Assembly (NCBI GenBank): GCA_009928665.1
Contig: SACF01000015.1
Coordinates: 1 to 64,000, forward strand
Source: Alphaproteobacteria bacterium
GTDB lineage: Bacteria > Bacteroidota > Bacteroidia > Bacteroidales > FEN-979
DNA length: 64,000 nucleotides
Reading direction: 5' to 3'
A program made the position numbers and the translations under genes. A model generated the notes under the pieces. That model made no database searches. It had not been told where the DNA came from and was given only the letters and a program-made list of their open reading frames with translations. Numbering within the stretch: the first letter of the stretch is position 1; the number at the start of each line of letters is the position of its first letter. Shown here one piece after another: positions 25,319 through 34,522 of this stretch.

Positions 25319-27184
25319 ATGGAACGAGTACTGGCCTTCCGTAAATACCTCATTCTCGGGTTCATCCTGCTCATTGCATCGATTTTCCTGGCCAGGTTCT
25401 TTTATGTCCAGATCATGGTCGACAAGTACATCCTCTCGGCCAACAACAACGTGTTGCGTTACATGACCCAGTACCCGGCGCGCGGACTTGTCTTCGACCG
25501 GTACGGTGAATTGATGGTCTATAATGAAGCCGCCTACGATCTGATGGTGATCCCAAAACAGGTCAAAAAGCCTGATACTGCCGCACTTTGTTCGTTGCTG
25601 GGGATCGATGCGGAAGAGTTCAGGTCACGGTTGCAGAAAGCACGGGCATTTTCACCCTACCGCCCGTCGATCTTCGAGGCACAAATCACGCGGGAGAATT
25701 TCGGATTCCTCGAGGAGAAACTGTTTTTGTTCCCGGGATTTTATGTACAACCGCGCACCCTCCGTAAATACTCCTTTCCCGTGGCAGCCCATGCTTTTGG
25801 TTATATCGGCGAAGCCAGTCCCGAGGTCATCGCCCGGAACCCGTATTACCGACCAGGCGACTACATCGGGATCAGCGGTATCGAAAAATCCTACGAGGAG
25901 GTACTCAGGGGGCAGAAAGGAATGAAGATCCGGGTTTTCGATGTATTGAACCGCGATAAGGGCAGTTTCCGCGACGGAAAGTACGACACCACCGCCGTTG
26001 CAGGCATTGACCTCTATGCTACCATGGATGTGCAGCTTCAGCAGTACGGCGAATTGCTTATGACCAACAAAAAGGGAAGCATCGTAGCCATCGAACCATC
26101 CACCGGCGAAATCCTCTGCCTGGTCACGAGTCCGTCGTACGACCCCAACCTGCTCTCTGGCAACATCCGGAAGAAAAATTATGCTGCACTGCTGGCCGAC
26201 TCGGTTTATGTTCCCCTTTTCAACCGCGCGCTGATGGCCATGTACCCGCCGGGATCGACCTTCAAGCTGGTGGATGCGCTGGTAGGGCAACAGGAAGGGG
26301 TGCTCACCCCCGAAACAAGATATGGTTGTCAACTTGGTTTCGCGATCGGTAACGGGAAAAAGGTGGCATGTCACCCCCATCCTTCGCCCCTCGATCTGAT
26401 TGGCGCCATTCAGACCTCGTGCAACGCCTATTTTTGCCGGGTATTCAAATCGATCATTGACAACCATGCTTACCCGGGCACGCGAAAAGCTTATGAAAAC
26501 TGGAGGAAAGAGGTTATGAGCTTTGGTTTCGGGAAAAAGCTCGGTATCGACATGCCGGGCGAACTCAACGGGAATATCCCTTCGCCAGCTTATTACGACA
26601 AATACCACGGTGTTAACCGGTGGCGTTCGATGACCATCATCTCGCTGGCTATCGGACAGGGGGAGCTGGGTATCACACCGCTACAGCTTGCAAATTTTTC
26701 GGCCACCATCGCCAACCGCGGTTGGTTTCGCACCCCGCACCTCATCCGTGCCATCGGAAAGAAGGACAGTCTGATCGGGGAATTCACCACCCGCCACCAG
26801 GTAGCCGTCGACCCCCGCTATTTTGAGGTGGTCGTGGAGGGGATGGCCAATGTAGTGACTGCCGGAACCGCCACCGGGGCGAAACTCGACAGTGTGGAGA
26901 TATGCGGAAAGACCGGAACTGCGCAGAATCCGCACGGGAAGAACCATTCGATCTTCATTGCATTTGCTCCCCGCAACAACCCGAAGATTGCGATCTCTGT
27001 GGTTTGTGAAAACGCGGGGTTTGGCGCCACCTGGGCAGCCCCGATCGCCAGTTTGATGATCGAAAAATACCTGAAACGGACGGTGAAGAGGAAGGATGTT
27101 GAAGAACGGATGATCGGTGGCAATCTGATTAACGGGAAATACGATGATGACCAGAGAAAACAAAGGGATCTTTCACAGGATTGA
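25319..27184 (+). CDS. mrdA: Penicillin-binding protein 2, transpeptidase
   Basis: A 621-residue class B PBP that cross-links lateral-wall peptidoglycan during elongation. It has an N-terminal membrane anchor (residues about 10-28), a PBP dimer domain, and a transpeptidase domain with Ser313-x-x-Lys316 (PPGSTFK), Ser367-Cys-Asn369 (TSCNAY) and Lys531-Thr-Gly (GKTGTAQ). Length is normal. Its 3' end overlaps rodA by 41 bases, the usual pairing in Bacteroidota, where the elongasome SEDS glycosyltransferase and PBP2 work as a complex. The mreBCD genes often found upstream are absent here; a lipoprotein gene takes their place. Confidence 0.95.
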   Translation: MERVLAFRKYLILGFILLIASIFLARFFYVQIMVDKYILSANNNVLRYMTQYPARGLVFDRYGELMVYNEAAYDLMVIPKQVKKPDTAALCSLLGIDAEEFRSRLQKARAFSPYRPSIFEAQITRENFGFLEEKLFLFPGFYVQPRTLRKYSFPVAAHAFGYIGEASPEVIARNPYYRPGDYIGISGIEKSYEEVLRGQKGMKIRVFDVLNRDKGSFRDGKYDTTAVAGIDLYATMDVQLQQYGELLMTNKKGSIVAIEPSTGEILCLVTSPSYDPNLLSGNIRKKNYAALLADSVYVPLFNRALMAMYPPGSTFKLVDALVGQQEGVLTPETRYGCQLGFAIGNGKKVACHPHPSPLDLIGAIQTSCNAYFCRVFKSIIDNHAYPGTRKAYENWRKEVMSFGFGKKLGIDMPGELNGNIPSPAYYDKYHGVNRWRSMTIISLAIGQGELGITPLQLANFSATIANRGWFRTPHLIRAIGKKDSLIGEFTTRHQVAVDPRYFEVVVEGMANVVTAGTATGAKLDSVEICGKTGTAQNPHGKNHSIFIAFAPRNNPKIAISVVCENAGFGATWAAPIASLMIEKYLKRTVKRKDVEERMIGGNLINGKYDDDQRKQRDLSQD

Positions 27185-28409
27185 TTGGGTGCTGGTGGTA
27201 TTATATCTCAGCATGTTGCTCATTGGATGGTTGAGCATCTATGCCGCCGTTTACGATGAAAATCACTACCAGATCTTCGATCTTACACAGAAATACGGTA
27301 AACAGATGGTATTCATCATCGCAGCCCTGCTGCTGGCGATGGGAATCCTGATCATCGACCCTAAATTCTTTTCCCAGTTTACCTGGTTCATCTATGGGTT
27401 TTTTCTGTTCATGCTGGTGGTTGTCATTTTTTCGGGAAGGGAGATCGCCGGTTCCAAAGGATGGTTTGCCATCGGCGGGTTTGGAGTACAGCCGGCCGAA
27501 TTCGCGAAAATGGCCACAGCCCTTGCCCTGGCAAAATACCTGTCGCTCCAGGATATCGACCTGAGAAAATATAAAAATGTGATCGGCGCCGCAACCATTA
27601 TCCTGATTCCGGCGCTCATCGTCATGCTGCAACACGACACCGGATCGGCCATCGTATTCCTTGCCCTGGTGATCGTGCTGTACCGCGCCGGACTTACCGG
27701 ATTCGTTCCCCTTGCCTTCATCGGACTGCCCGTACTTGCCATTCTTGCCCTGCTGATCAACAAGCTGATCCTGGTTGCGATCCTGGCGCTGATTGCCGGC
27801 GGATTTTACTTTTTCAGCAAACGAAAGATCCGAACTTCCCTGCTCATCCTGGCCCTGTTTCTGGGACTTTCAGGCTTCGTGTTTTCAGTCGATTACAGCG
27901 TTCATCACATTCTGAAATCCCATCAGCGGAACCGGATCGAGGTGCTGATCGGAAAACAGACCGACCTGAAAGGCGCCGGTTACAATGTGAACCAATCGCT
28001 CATCGCCATCGGATCGGGAAAGCTCTTTGGTAAAGGATTTCTTCAAGGTACCCAGACCAAATACAATTTTGTTCCTGAACAAAGCACTGATTTTATTTTC
28101 TGCACCATTGGCGAAGAATGGGGTTTCGTAGGCTCCGCCCTTCTGGTAATCCTCTTTACCGGAATGATCGTACGGCTGATTCAACGGGCTGAACGGCAAC
28201 GATCGCGCTTCAGCCGGTTTTATGGATACGGGGTTGCATCGATCATACTGTTCCACTTCGCCATCAATATCGGGATGACTCTCGGACTGGTTCCCGTTAT
28301 CGGAATCCCGCTGCCTTTTATCAGTTATGGTGGTTCTTCGTTGTGGGCCTTTACCATTTTATTGTTTATCTTTATCCGCCAGGATTCATCCCGATTCGAA
28401 CTGGTCTGA
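27144..28409 (+). CDS. rodA: Rod shape-determining protein RodA (SEDS polymerase)
   Basis: A 421-residue integral membrane protein with about ten membrane helices. The SEDS signature is seen in QPAEFAKMATALALAKYL near residues 115-135, the loop DLKGAGYNVNQSLIAIGSGKLFGKGFLQGTQ near 275-305, and PEQSTDFIFCTIGEEWGF near 312-330. The C-terminal part ends with IPLPFISYGGSS. It polymerises glycan strands with PBP2. Its start lies 41 bases inside mrdA, so translation is probably coupled. Confidence 0.95.
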   Translation: MMTRENKGIFHRIDWVLVVLYLSMLLIGWLSIYAAVYDENHYQIFDLTQKYGKQMVFIIAALLLAMGILIIDPKFFSQFTWFIYGFFLFMLVVVIFSGREIAGSKGWFAIGGFGVQPAEFAKMATALALAKYLSLQDIDLRKYKNVIGAATIILIPALIVMLQHDTGSAIVFLALVIVLYRAGLTGFVPLAFIGLPVLAILALLINKLILVAILALIAGGFYFFSKRKIRTSLLILALFLGLSGFVFSVDYSVHHILKSHQRNRIEVLIGKQTDLKGAGYNVNQSLIAIGSGKLFGKGFLQGTQTKYNFVPEQSTDFIFCTIGEEWGFVGSALLVILFTGMIVRLIQRAERQRSRFSRFYGYGVASIILFHFAINIGMTLGLVPVIGIPLPFISYGGSSLWAFTILLFIFIRQDSSRFELV

Positions 28410-28412
28410 ACC

Positions 28413-29018
28413 TTGAAAAAGAAAACAGTCAAACCAAACCAACGCCAGATCATTCAGGTAAAAAACATGACCTGCAGCTGCTGCATTCACTTGCTGCGTA
28501 AGGAGCTTTCGATCGACGGCATCGAAATCCATGAGCTGAAACTGGGGATCCTCGACCTCTCGATCGATCCGGAGCGGGTGACCTGGAATTTCGTGGAAAA
28601 ACTTCTTGAAAGCTATGGTTTCGAGATCATCCGGGATAAGGAAAAAGCTCTGGTGGAACAAATCAAACAAGCAGTAATCGAACTGGTCCACAACACCACC
28701 TACAATGCCATGGTGCGAAATTCCGATTACCTCGTCGAACGGTTTGGTATGTCATATCCCTATCTTTCCACATTGTTTTCAAAACATGAACCGACAACCC
28801 TCGAAAAGTTCACCATCTTTCATAAAATCGAAAAAGTCAGGGAACTGATTGAATACGGGGAGCTGTCGCTGAGCGAAATTGCATTCATGATGGGATACAG
28901 CAGCGTTCAGTATCTTTCAACCCAGTTTAAAACGGTCACCGGTATTTCTGTCACCGAATACAAATCGGCCGGGAAATTTGAACGTAAGGGCCTTGATAAA
29001 GGATCCAAACCTTCCTGA
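28413..29018 (+). CDS. HMA-like domain fused to AraC-type regulator
   Basis: A 201-residue protein. The N-terminal 75 residues form a heavy-metal-associated-type fold with the word VKNMTCSCCIHLLRKEL, with Cys21, Cys23 and Cys24 at the metal-binding loop. The C-terminal AraC HTH begins near residue 90 and has the second helix-turn-helix LSLSEIAFMMGYSSVQYLSTQFK. TTG 28413, three bases after the rodA stop, is the most likely start, as an ATG at residue 19 would delete the first strand. It may sense a thiol-reactive metal. Its targets are unknown; a perfect palindrome lies downstream at 29341. Confidence 0.75.
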   Translation: MKKKTVKPNQRQIIQVKNMTCSCCIHLLRKELSIDGIEIHELKLGILDLSIDPERVTWNFVEKLLESYGFEIIRDKEKALVEQIKQAVIELVHNTTYNAMVRNSDYLVERFGMSYPYLSTLFSKHEPTTLEKFTIFHKIEKVRELIEYGELSLSEIAFMMGYSSVQYLSTQFKTVTGISVTEYKSAGKFERKGLDKGSKPS

Positions 29019-29433
29019 TGTAAACTGAAGCAAACTTTACCTTCACGGTTTTAAAATTCGGCCGGTTGAATTGTTATCAATTGAAAATCTAAAAATCACA
29101 TTATCAATATTTCCAAATGATTTTACAATTGTAAACCCGATAAAATCCGGTATATTCTGCATCTCATTAAAATTCCAGGCATTTTTTTGTCAGAGACAAT
29201 TATATCGAGAGGAACTACTTTTCATTGTTTACAAAACTCTTCTGATCCGTTATAAAATCTTGTACAACGTTTGCAAAATTTCGTAACACCCCACCCCCGG
29301 GATTGGTGTAATATTGCAACGTCTTAATACCCCGATTCAGGGCTCCGGCCGGAGCCGTAACGGAACACTCCGGCAACCCATCAGGAGTTCAGGGTAAACC
29401 CGACAAAATGTGTATATATTAATATTTTAAAAT
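29019..29433. other. Intergenic leader region of the PqqD/ATP-grasp row, with a 16-bp palindrome
   Basis: This A+T-rich stretch includes GGCTCCGGCCGGAGCC at 29341-29356, a perfect 16-bp palindrome about 80 bases before the PqqD gene. It may be an operator for this operon or part of a hairpin. A TTG-started frame at 29071-29286 looks random. No precursor-peptide gene with a recognisable leader was found. Confidence 0.5.
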
Positions 29434-29694
29434 ATGAAGCTGCGGAAAAATGTTGCGGTAAGCGAATCGGGATTGTTATTCAATCCTGTTACGGGAGAAT
29501 CGTACTCGGTCAATCCCATCGGGGTTGAGATCATCAACCTGCTGCGTGACGAAAAGACCATGGAGCAGATCGGGGCGGTGATTCTCGAAAAATATAACAC
29601 GGATCAGTCCGCATTTGAAAAGGATTTCCACGATTTTGTCGGAATTCTGTACCATCACAACCTCATCGAGACCCATGAAGAAGCGAACGGTTAA
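29434..29694 (+). CDS. PqqD-like peptide-binding protein
   Basis: An 86-residue protein with the PqqD (RiPP recognition element) pattern: a strand pair (LRKNVAVSESGLLFNPVTGESYSVNPIG), then helices with VEIINLLRDEKTMEQIGAVILEKY, and a final helix FVGILYHHNLIET. In RiPP pathways such domains bind a leader peptide and present it to an enzyme; in some Bacteroidota ATP-grasp clusters they take a similar role. It overlaps the ATP-grasp start by 20 bases and so is probably its partner. Substrate unknown. Confidence 0.75.
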   Translation: MKLRKNVAVSESGLLFNPVTGESYSVNPIGVEIINLLRDEKTMEQIGAVILEKYNTDQSAFEKDFHDFVGILYHHNLIETHEEANG

Positions 29695-30721
29695 CATCGC
29701 CGTTACCGGTCTGAACGCCATCGACAGTCCGGGACCCGGAGTTTCGGTGATCCGGGCTTTGCGCGAAGCCACATCGTTCGACGCGAAGATCATCGGCTTA
29801 TCATACGAGTCGCTCGAACCCGGCATTTACATGCACGATCTGGTCGACCGGACCTATGCCATTCCCTATCCCTCGACGGGGATCGAGGCCATCCAGTCAC
29901 GTCTCGAATATATCCATGAGAAGGAACAGCTCGATGTGATCATTCCGAATTTCGATGCCGAGCTTTATACCTTCATCAAGCTGGAAGCAAAACTCAGGAA
30001 CACGGGAATCCATATGTTCCTGCCAACCCTGCACCAATTTGAGGAGCGGCACAAAATGAATCTGAACGATTTCGGGGAAAAGTACCAGATAAAGGTGCCT
30101 AAAAGCAAGGTTATTTACGATCTGAATAAGGTGTACAGCCTGCAATCGGAATTTTCATTTCCGCTGCTCGTCAAAGGAAAGTTTTATGATGCTTCGGTTG
30201 CCTATAACATCGATCAGGTGAAAAGTTGCTTCAATAAAATCAGCGCCAAGTGGGGGGTTCCGATCATCATTCAGGAATTTATCCATGGTACCGAGTTTAA
30301 TGTGACGGGATTGGGCGACGGAAAAGGAAACACGATTGCTGCCGTTCCGATGCGAAAGCAATACATCACCGACAAGGGAAAGGCATGGGGAGGGATTACC
30401 ATCTCCGATGAGAAAATGCTCGAGATGACGCGTCGTTTTCTCCACGAAACAAAGTGGCGTGGCGGATTTGAGCTGGAGCTTATGAAAGATAAAGAGGGAG
30501 AACTGTATCTGCTCGAAATCAATCCGCGATTGCCCGCCTGGATCTACCTGGCCGTTGGGGTCGGACAGAACATTCCCGAAGCGATCGTGAATCTGGCGCT
30601 TGGCATCAAGGTCAAACCGTTTGAATCGTATGAGGTCGGAAAGATGTTCATCCGCTATGCGTGGGACATGATCGTCAACCGCGAAGAGTTTGAACAGATC
30701 AGCGTTTATGGAGAACTTTAG
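29675..30721 (+). CDS. ATP-grasp family ligase
   Basis: A 348-residue enzyme of the carbamoyl-phosphate-synthase-like ATP-grasp group. A Rossmann-like preATP-grasp domain comes first (NIAVTGLNAIDSPGPGVSVI). The ATP-grasp core shows FPLLVKGKFYDASV, IIIQEFIHGTEFNVTGLGDG, and the Mg-binding end GELYLLEINPRLPAWIYLA. Such enzymes join a carboxylate to an amine or thiol through an acyl-phosphate. ATG 29675 is chosen because it matches the fold start; an earlier in-frame ATG at 29615 lies inside the PqqD gene. Operon partner of the PqqD-like protein. The product is unknown. Confidence 0.85.
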   Translation: MKKRTVNIAVTGLNAIDSPGPGVSVIRALREATSFDAKIIGLSYESLEPGIYMHDLVDRTYAIPYPSTGIEAIQSRLEYIHEKEQLDVIIPNFDAELYTFIKLEAKLRNTGIHMFLPTLHQFEERHKMNLNDFGEKYQIKVPKSKVIYDLNKVYSLQSEFSFPLLVKGKFYDASVAYNIDQVKSCFNKISAKWGVPIIIQEFIHGTEFNVTGLGDGKGNTIAAVPMRKQYITDKGKAWGGITISDEKMLEMTRRFLHETKWRGGFELELMKDKEGELYLLEINPRLPAWIYLAVGVGQNIPEAIVNLALGIKVKPFESYEVGKMFIRYAWDMIVNREEFEQISVYGEL

Positions 30722-30770
30722 AAGTGTAGAAATGCAAGATCAGGCAATGGGCGTTGGGTGTTGGGAATTA

Positions 30771-30941
30771 GGGAAAAATAATAATTCAAAATGCAAATTA
30801 GTGATCAGCGATTAGCGAATAGAGAATGGAGTTTTATATGTTCCATTTTCAGTTTTCCATTGTCCATTGTCAATTGTCAATTGTCCATTGTCAATCACTC
30901 ATTCACTCATTCACTCAATTCTATTAATCAGTCAATCAATA
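30771..30941. repeat. Dispersed intergenic repeat, copy 2
   Basis: Shares its ordered words (AATTCAAAAT, CGATTAGCGAATAG, CCATTGTC, CACTCATTCA, ATCAGTCAAT) with 23551-23693. It sits between the ATP-grasp and decarboxylase genes, in the leader of the latter. Confidence 0.6.
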
Positions 30942-30948
30942 AATCAGT

Positions 30949-32301
30949 ATGAGCAAACTTCGTTATGAACGGCCGGTAATCAAAAAGCTGGAGACCGGCA
31001 TGCCCAATAAATTCGGGTCGCGGATGGATTATGAACCCGTCACGAACATCGACGGTGTCGCGGTGTCGCGACTGATCAGGGAATATGGTTCTCCCTTATT
31101 TGTACTGTCGGAGCGCATGATCCGTGCCTCCATGAAAAAAGCGAAAAGAGCTTTTGAGAACCGGTACCCAAAGGTCCAGTTTGCCTGGTCGTACAAGACC
31201 AACTACCTGAATGCCGTTTGCCGCATCTTTCACCAGGAGGGATCGTGGGCTGAGGTGGTTTCGGGATTTGAGTACGACAAGGCAATCGGTCTGGGGATCG
31301 ACGGACGTAAGATCATCTTCAACGGGCCCGACAAGAGCGAGGAGGATCTTACAAAAGCCATCCTGAATGATTCTTTGATTCACATTGACCACCTGGATGA
31401 GTTGTACACTATCACCGAGCTTTGCGATACCTTGAAGAAACGACCCCGGGTGGCCATCCGGGTAAACATGGATACCGGGGTATACCCGATGTGGGACCGT
31501 TTCGGGTTCAACTATGAAAACGGACAGGCCTGGGATGCCATCAACAAGATCATGCATACAGGGAAGATGGATCTGGTCGGACTTCACTGCCACATCGGCA
31601 CCTTTATGCTTTCGCCTAACGCTTATGCCGTGGCGGCGACCAAGCTGGCTGAGCTTGCGCTTGCGCTTGAACAGAAATTCAAACACGAAATCCGGTACAT
31701 CGACATGGGGGGCGGATTTGCTTCAAAGAACACCCTCAAGGGATCGTACCTGCCCGGATCCGATACCAATCCGTCCTTCAACGACTTTGCCGAAGCTATA
31801 ACCACAGCCCTTATCAACAGTAATTTTCAGAAGGACAAACTGCCGCTGCTGATCCTCGAAACGGGCAGGGCGCTGATCGATGATGCCGGATTTTTGCTGG
31901 GAACGGTGATCTCCAATAAAAGATCGAGTACCGGCCGGCGCAACACCATCATCGACGTTGGCATCAACATCCTGTTCACCTCATTCTGGTATGATCACAA
32001 GATCACGCCGGCCCAGTCGTTCACCCAGTACACCGAAGATACCTGCGTTTACGGTCCGCTGTGCATGAACATCGATGTGGTGCGGGAGAGCACCTCCCTT
32101 CCCCTGCTGAACAAAGGGGAACATGTGGTGATTCACAACGTGGGCGCCTATAACATGACCCAATGGATGCAGTTCATCAAGTTCAGGCCCAATGTCGTGC
32201 TGATCGATATGGACGAAAAACCGCACCTGATCCGGGAGAAGGAGTCGATCAACAACCTCAATGACCTGGAACAGGTTCCCCCGCATCTTATGACCTTTTA
32301 A
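30949..32301 (+). CDS. PLP-dependent fold-type III decarboxylase (LysA-like)
   Basis: A 450-residue enzyme of the diaminopimelate/ornithine decarboxylase fold. Lys83 in WSYKTNYL is the PLP-binding lysine. GLHCHIGTF near 205-213 and YIDMGGGF near 248-255 line the phosphate and substrate site, and TCVYGPLCMNIDVV near 364-377 carries the second-subunit catalytic Cys region. It removes CO2 from an amino acid or an amino-acid adduct. Genome context with an ATP-grasp and PqqD-like gene suggests a dedicated pathway rather than lysine synthesis. It begins 227 bases after the ATP-grasp gene; the gap is filled by an intergenic repeat. Confidence 0.85.
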   Translation: MSKLRYERPVIKKLETGMPNKFGSRMDYEPVTNIDGVAVSRLIREYGSPLFVLSERMIRASMKKAKRAFENRYPKVQFAWSYKTNYLNAVCRIFHQEGSWAEVVSGFEYDKAIGLGIDGRKIIFNGPDKSEEDLTKAILNDSLIHIDHLDELYTITELCDTLKKRPRVAIRVNMDTGVYPMWDRFGFNYENGQAWDAINKIMHTGKMDLVGLHCHIGTFMLSPNAYAVAATKLAELALALEQKFKHEIRYIDMGGGFASKNTLKGSYLPGSDTNPSFNDFAEAITTALINSNFQKDKLPLLILETGRALIDDAGFLLGTVISNKRSSTGRRNTIIDVGINILFTSFWYDHKITPAQSFTQYTEDTCVYGPLCMNIDVVRESTSLPLLNKGEHVVIHNVGAYNMTQWMQFIKFRPNVVLIDMDEKPHLIREKESINNLNDLEQVPPHLMTF

Positions 32302-32311
32302 CTTTTCATCC

Positions 32312-34522
32312 TTGGGACAAAATAAGTTATCGACAACATTCCCGTCGTTTGCGACAGGTGTTTTTAACAGCTACACCCAGATCTTCTTTTCGAATAACCG
32401 GATATTCGCGGGTATCCTTTTCGTCGTGTCGTTTTTCGATTTCTGGGCGGGATTCAGCGGACTGACGGCGACCGTCACGGCCAATTTCATGGCATACCTC
32501 ATGGGGTTAAACCAAAGCCACATAAAAAAGGGATATTACGGTTTCAACAGCCTGCTGGTCGGACTGGGGCTGGGGCTGCATTATCAGCCGGGACCGGCCT
32601 TTTATATCGTTCTGATCTTTGCATCCCTGCTGACCCTTTTTCTGACCCTCTGGTTTGAAGGGGTCATCGGAAAGTACGGCCTTCCCTTCATGAGCATCTC
32701 TTTTTTATTCGGAATATGGCTGGTGACGCTTGCTGCAAGGCAATTCACAACCCTTCAGATCAGCGAGCGGGGAATCTTCATGACCAACGAAATGTTCTCC
32801 CTCGGTGGCCACCCGATGGTAGAATCCTATAACTGGTTCAAAAACCTGGGATTACCTGTTCCGCTCAAACTCTACTTCACCTCCCTGGGTGCGATCTTCT
32901 TTCAGTACCACCTCTTCGCCGGGATCCTGATCGCGGCCGGACTAATCATATATTCACGTATTTCATTTGTTTTATCGCTGCTGGGATTTTTCTCCGCCTA
33001 TTTCTATTACCAGATCGTCGGGGCCAACTTACAGGATCTGGGCTATTCGTTCATCGGATTTAATTACATCCTGACCGCCATTGCCATCGGGGGTTTTTTC
33101 ATTGTCCCTTCCCGGTGGTCGTTCCTGTGGGTCATCCTGCTTACTCCGGTTATTTCGATCATCCTCACCAGCACCCAGGCCGTGTTCAACCTGATGCAGC
33201 TTTCAGTCTTTTCCCTTCCCTTCAACATGGTTGTTCTGCTGTTCCTATATTCACTGAAGTTCCGCGATCGCTATTTCACAAAACCCGAGCTGGTCGCATA
33301 CCAGCAATATTCGCCCGAGCGGAACCTTTATGCACACCTAAATTACAAGGCACGTTTCGGCCGGTCACGATATTACCCGATTACCCTTCCCTTCTGGGGA
33401 ACCTGGAAGGTCACCCAGGGTCATCTGGGCGATTTCACCCATCAGGGCGACTGGAAACATGCCTGGGATTTTGAAGTAACCGACGAAGAAGGTTTGACCT
33501 ATACCGGCGAAGGCCATTATCCCGACGACTATTTTGCCTTCAGCAAACCCGTAGTTGCCCCGGCCGACGGACACGTCGAAGAGGTGGTCGACGGGGTGGA
33601 AGAAAATATTATCGGAAACGTTGACCTGGAACACAACTGGGGAAATACCATCATCCTTAAACATGCAGATCAGCTATATACGAAACTTTCGCATCTGAAA
33701 AACGGAAGCATCAAGGTATCGGTCGGCGATGTAGTGGTCAAAGGCCAGGCGCTGGCACAGTGCGGCAATTCGGGACGTTCGCCTTACCCCCATCTGCACT
33801 TCCAGGTACAAGGCACTCCTTACATCGGCTCTAAAACCCTCGATTATCCAGTAAGCCATTTTATCCGGCTGGTAAACGGGACCTTTGAACTGAAATCGTA
33901 CGAAATTCCCGGAAAAGGGGATCTCATCTCCAACATCACCCGAAATCACGCTCTTGAAAAAGCTTTTCATTTCATTCCGGGACAGGAATTCCGGCTGAAG
34001 GTCAGCAATGACCGGGATGAATCCTACGAAGTACGGTGGGAGGTTCAGGTCGATGCCGTGAACAGCACCTGCATTTATTGTGAGAAGACCCGTTCGCGCG
34101 CCTGGTTTTACAACGACGGCGACATTCATTACTTCACCCATTTTGAAGGCGATAAATCGTCGCTGCTTTTCAAGTTTTATCTTGCAGCCTATAAAGTGAT
34201 GATGGGGTATTACAAAAATATGACGGTTAGCGATTATTTGCCTGTAAACACGTTCAATAAATTACTCGTGGGTTGGCTTCAGGATTTTACCGCACCGTTC
34301 TGGCTCTTCACCCGTAACCATTTTTCGTTGCATTACCTCGCCATGGAGGATGAACTGATGCAATCGAATATACGGCTCCGTTCGAAGACCAGCGCCCTGC
34401 TTGCCCGCCGCATACTCAGAAATCTGGAGTGTGATTTGTTCATCGGAAGCCGCGGGCTGGAACGATTCATCCTTGAAGAAAATGGATTCAAAACTGAAGT
34501 AACCCTCGTAAACGAACGATGA
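32312..34522 (+). CDS. Urea transporter domain fused to M23 peptidase domain
   Basis: A 736-residue two-part protein. The first ~320 residues are a urea-transporter (UT) domain with about ten membrane helices (for example YGFNSLLVGLGLGLHY). Residues about 365-515 form an M23/LytM metallopeptidase-like domain: the usual zinc positions are seen as HAWDFEV and the final SPYPHLHFQVQG (His494, His496). About 200 further residues have no known domain. It starts at TTG 32312, ten bases after the decarboxylase stop; no ATG precedes the fold. The UT domain could export or import a urea-like product, while the M23 part acts on the cell-wall side. Confidence 0.82.
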   Translation: MGQNKLSTTFPSFATGVFNSYTQIFFSNNRIFAGILFVVSFFDFWAGFSGLTATVTANFMAYLMGLNQSHIKKGYYGFNSLLVGLGLGLHYQPGPAFYIVLIFASLLTLFLTLWFEGVIGKYGLPFMSISFLFGIWLVTLAARQFTTLQISERGIFMTNEMFSLGGHPMVESYNWFKNLGLPVPLKLYFTSLGAIFFQYHLFAGILIAAGLIIYSRISFVLSLLGFFSAYFYYQIVGANLQDLGYSFIGFNYILTAIAIGGFFIVPSRWSFLWVILLTPVISIILTSTQAVFNLMQLSVFSLPFNMVVLLFLYSLKFRDRYFTKPELVAYQQYSPERNLYAHLNYKARFGRSRYYPITLPFWGTWKVTQGHLGDFTHQGDWKHAWDFEVTDEEGLTYTGEGHYPDDYFAFSKPVVAPADGHVEEVVDGVEENIIGNVDLEHNWGNTIILKHADQLYTKLSHLKNGSIKVSVGDVVVKGQALAQCGNSGRSPYPHLHFQVQGTPYIGSKTLDYPVSHFIRLVNGTFELKSYEIPGKGDLISNITRNHALEKAFHFIPGQEFRLKVSNDRDESYEVRWEVQVDAVNSTCIYCEKTRSRAWFYNDGDIHYFTHFEGDKSSLLFKFYLAAYKVMMGYYKNMTVSDYLPVNTFNKLLVGWLQDFTAPFWLFTRNHFSLHYLAMEDELMQSNIRLRSKTSALLARRILRNLECDLFIGSRGLERFILEENGFKTEVTLVNER

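Noticed and set aside
25652..26608. Long minus-strand frame opposite the PBP2 gene
   Set aside because: It is a shadow of mrdA; the plus strand has full catalytic motifs.
29071..29286. 71-codon frame as a possible RiPP precursor for the PqqD-like protein
   Set aside because: Starts with TTG, has no leader-core layout, and its composition looks like random A+T-rich DNA.
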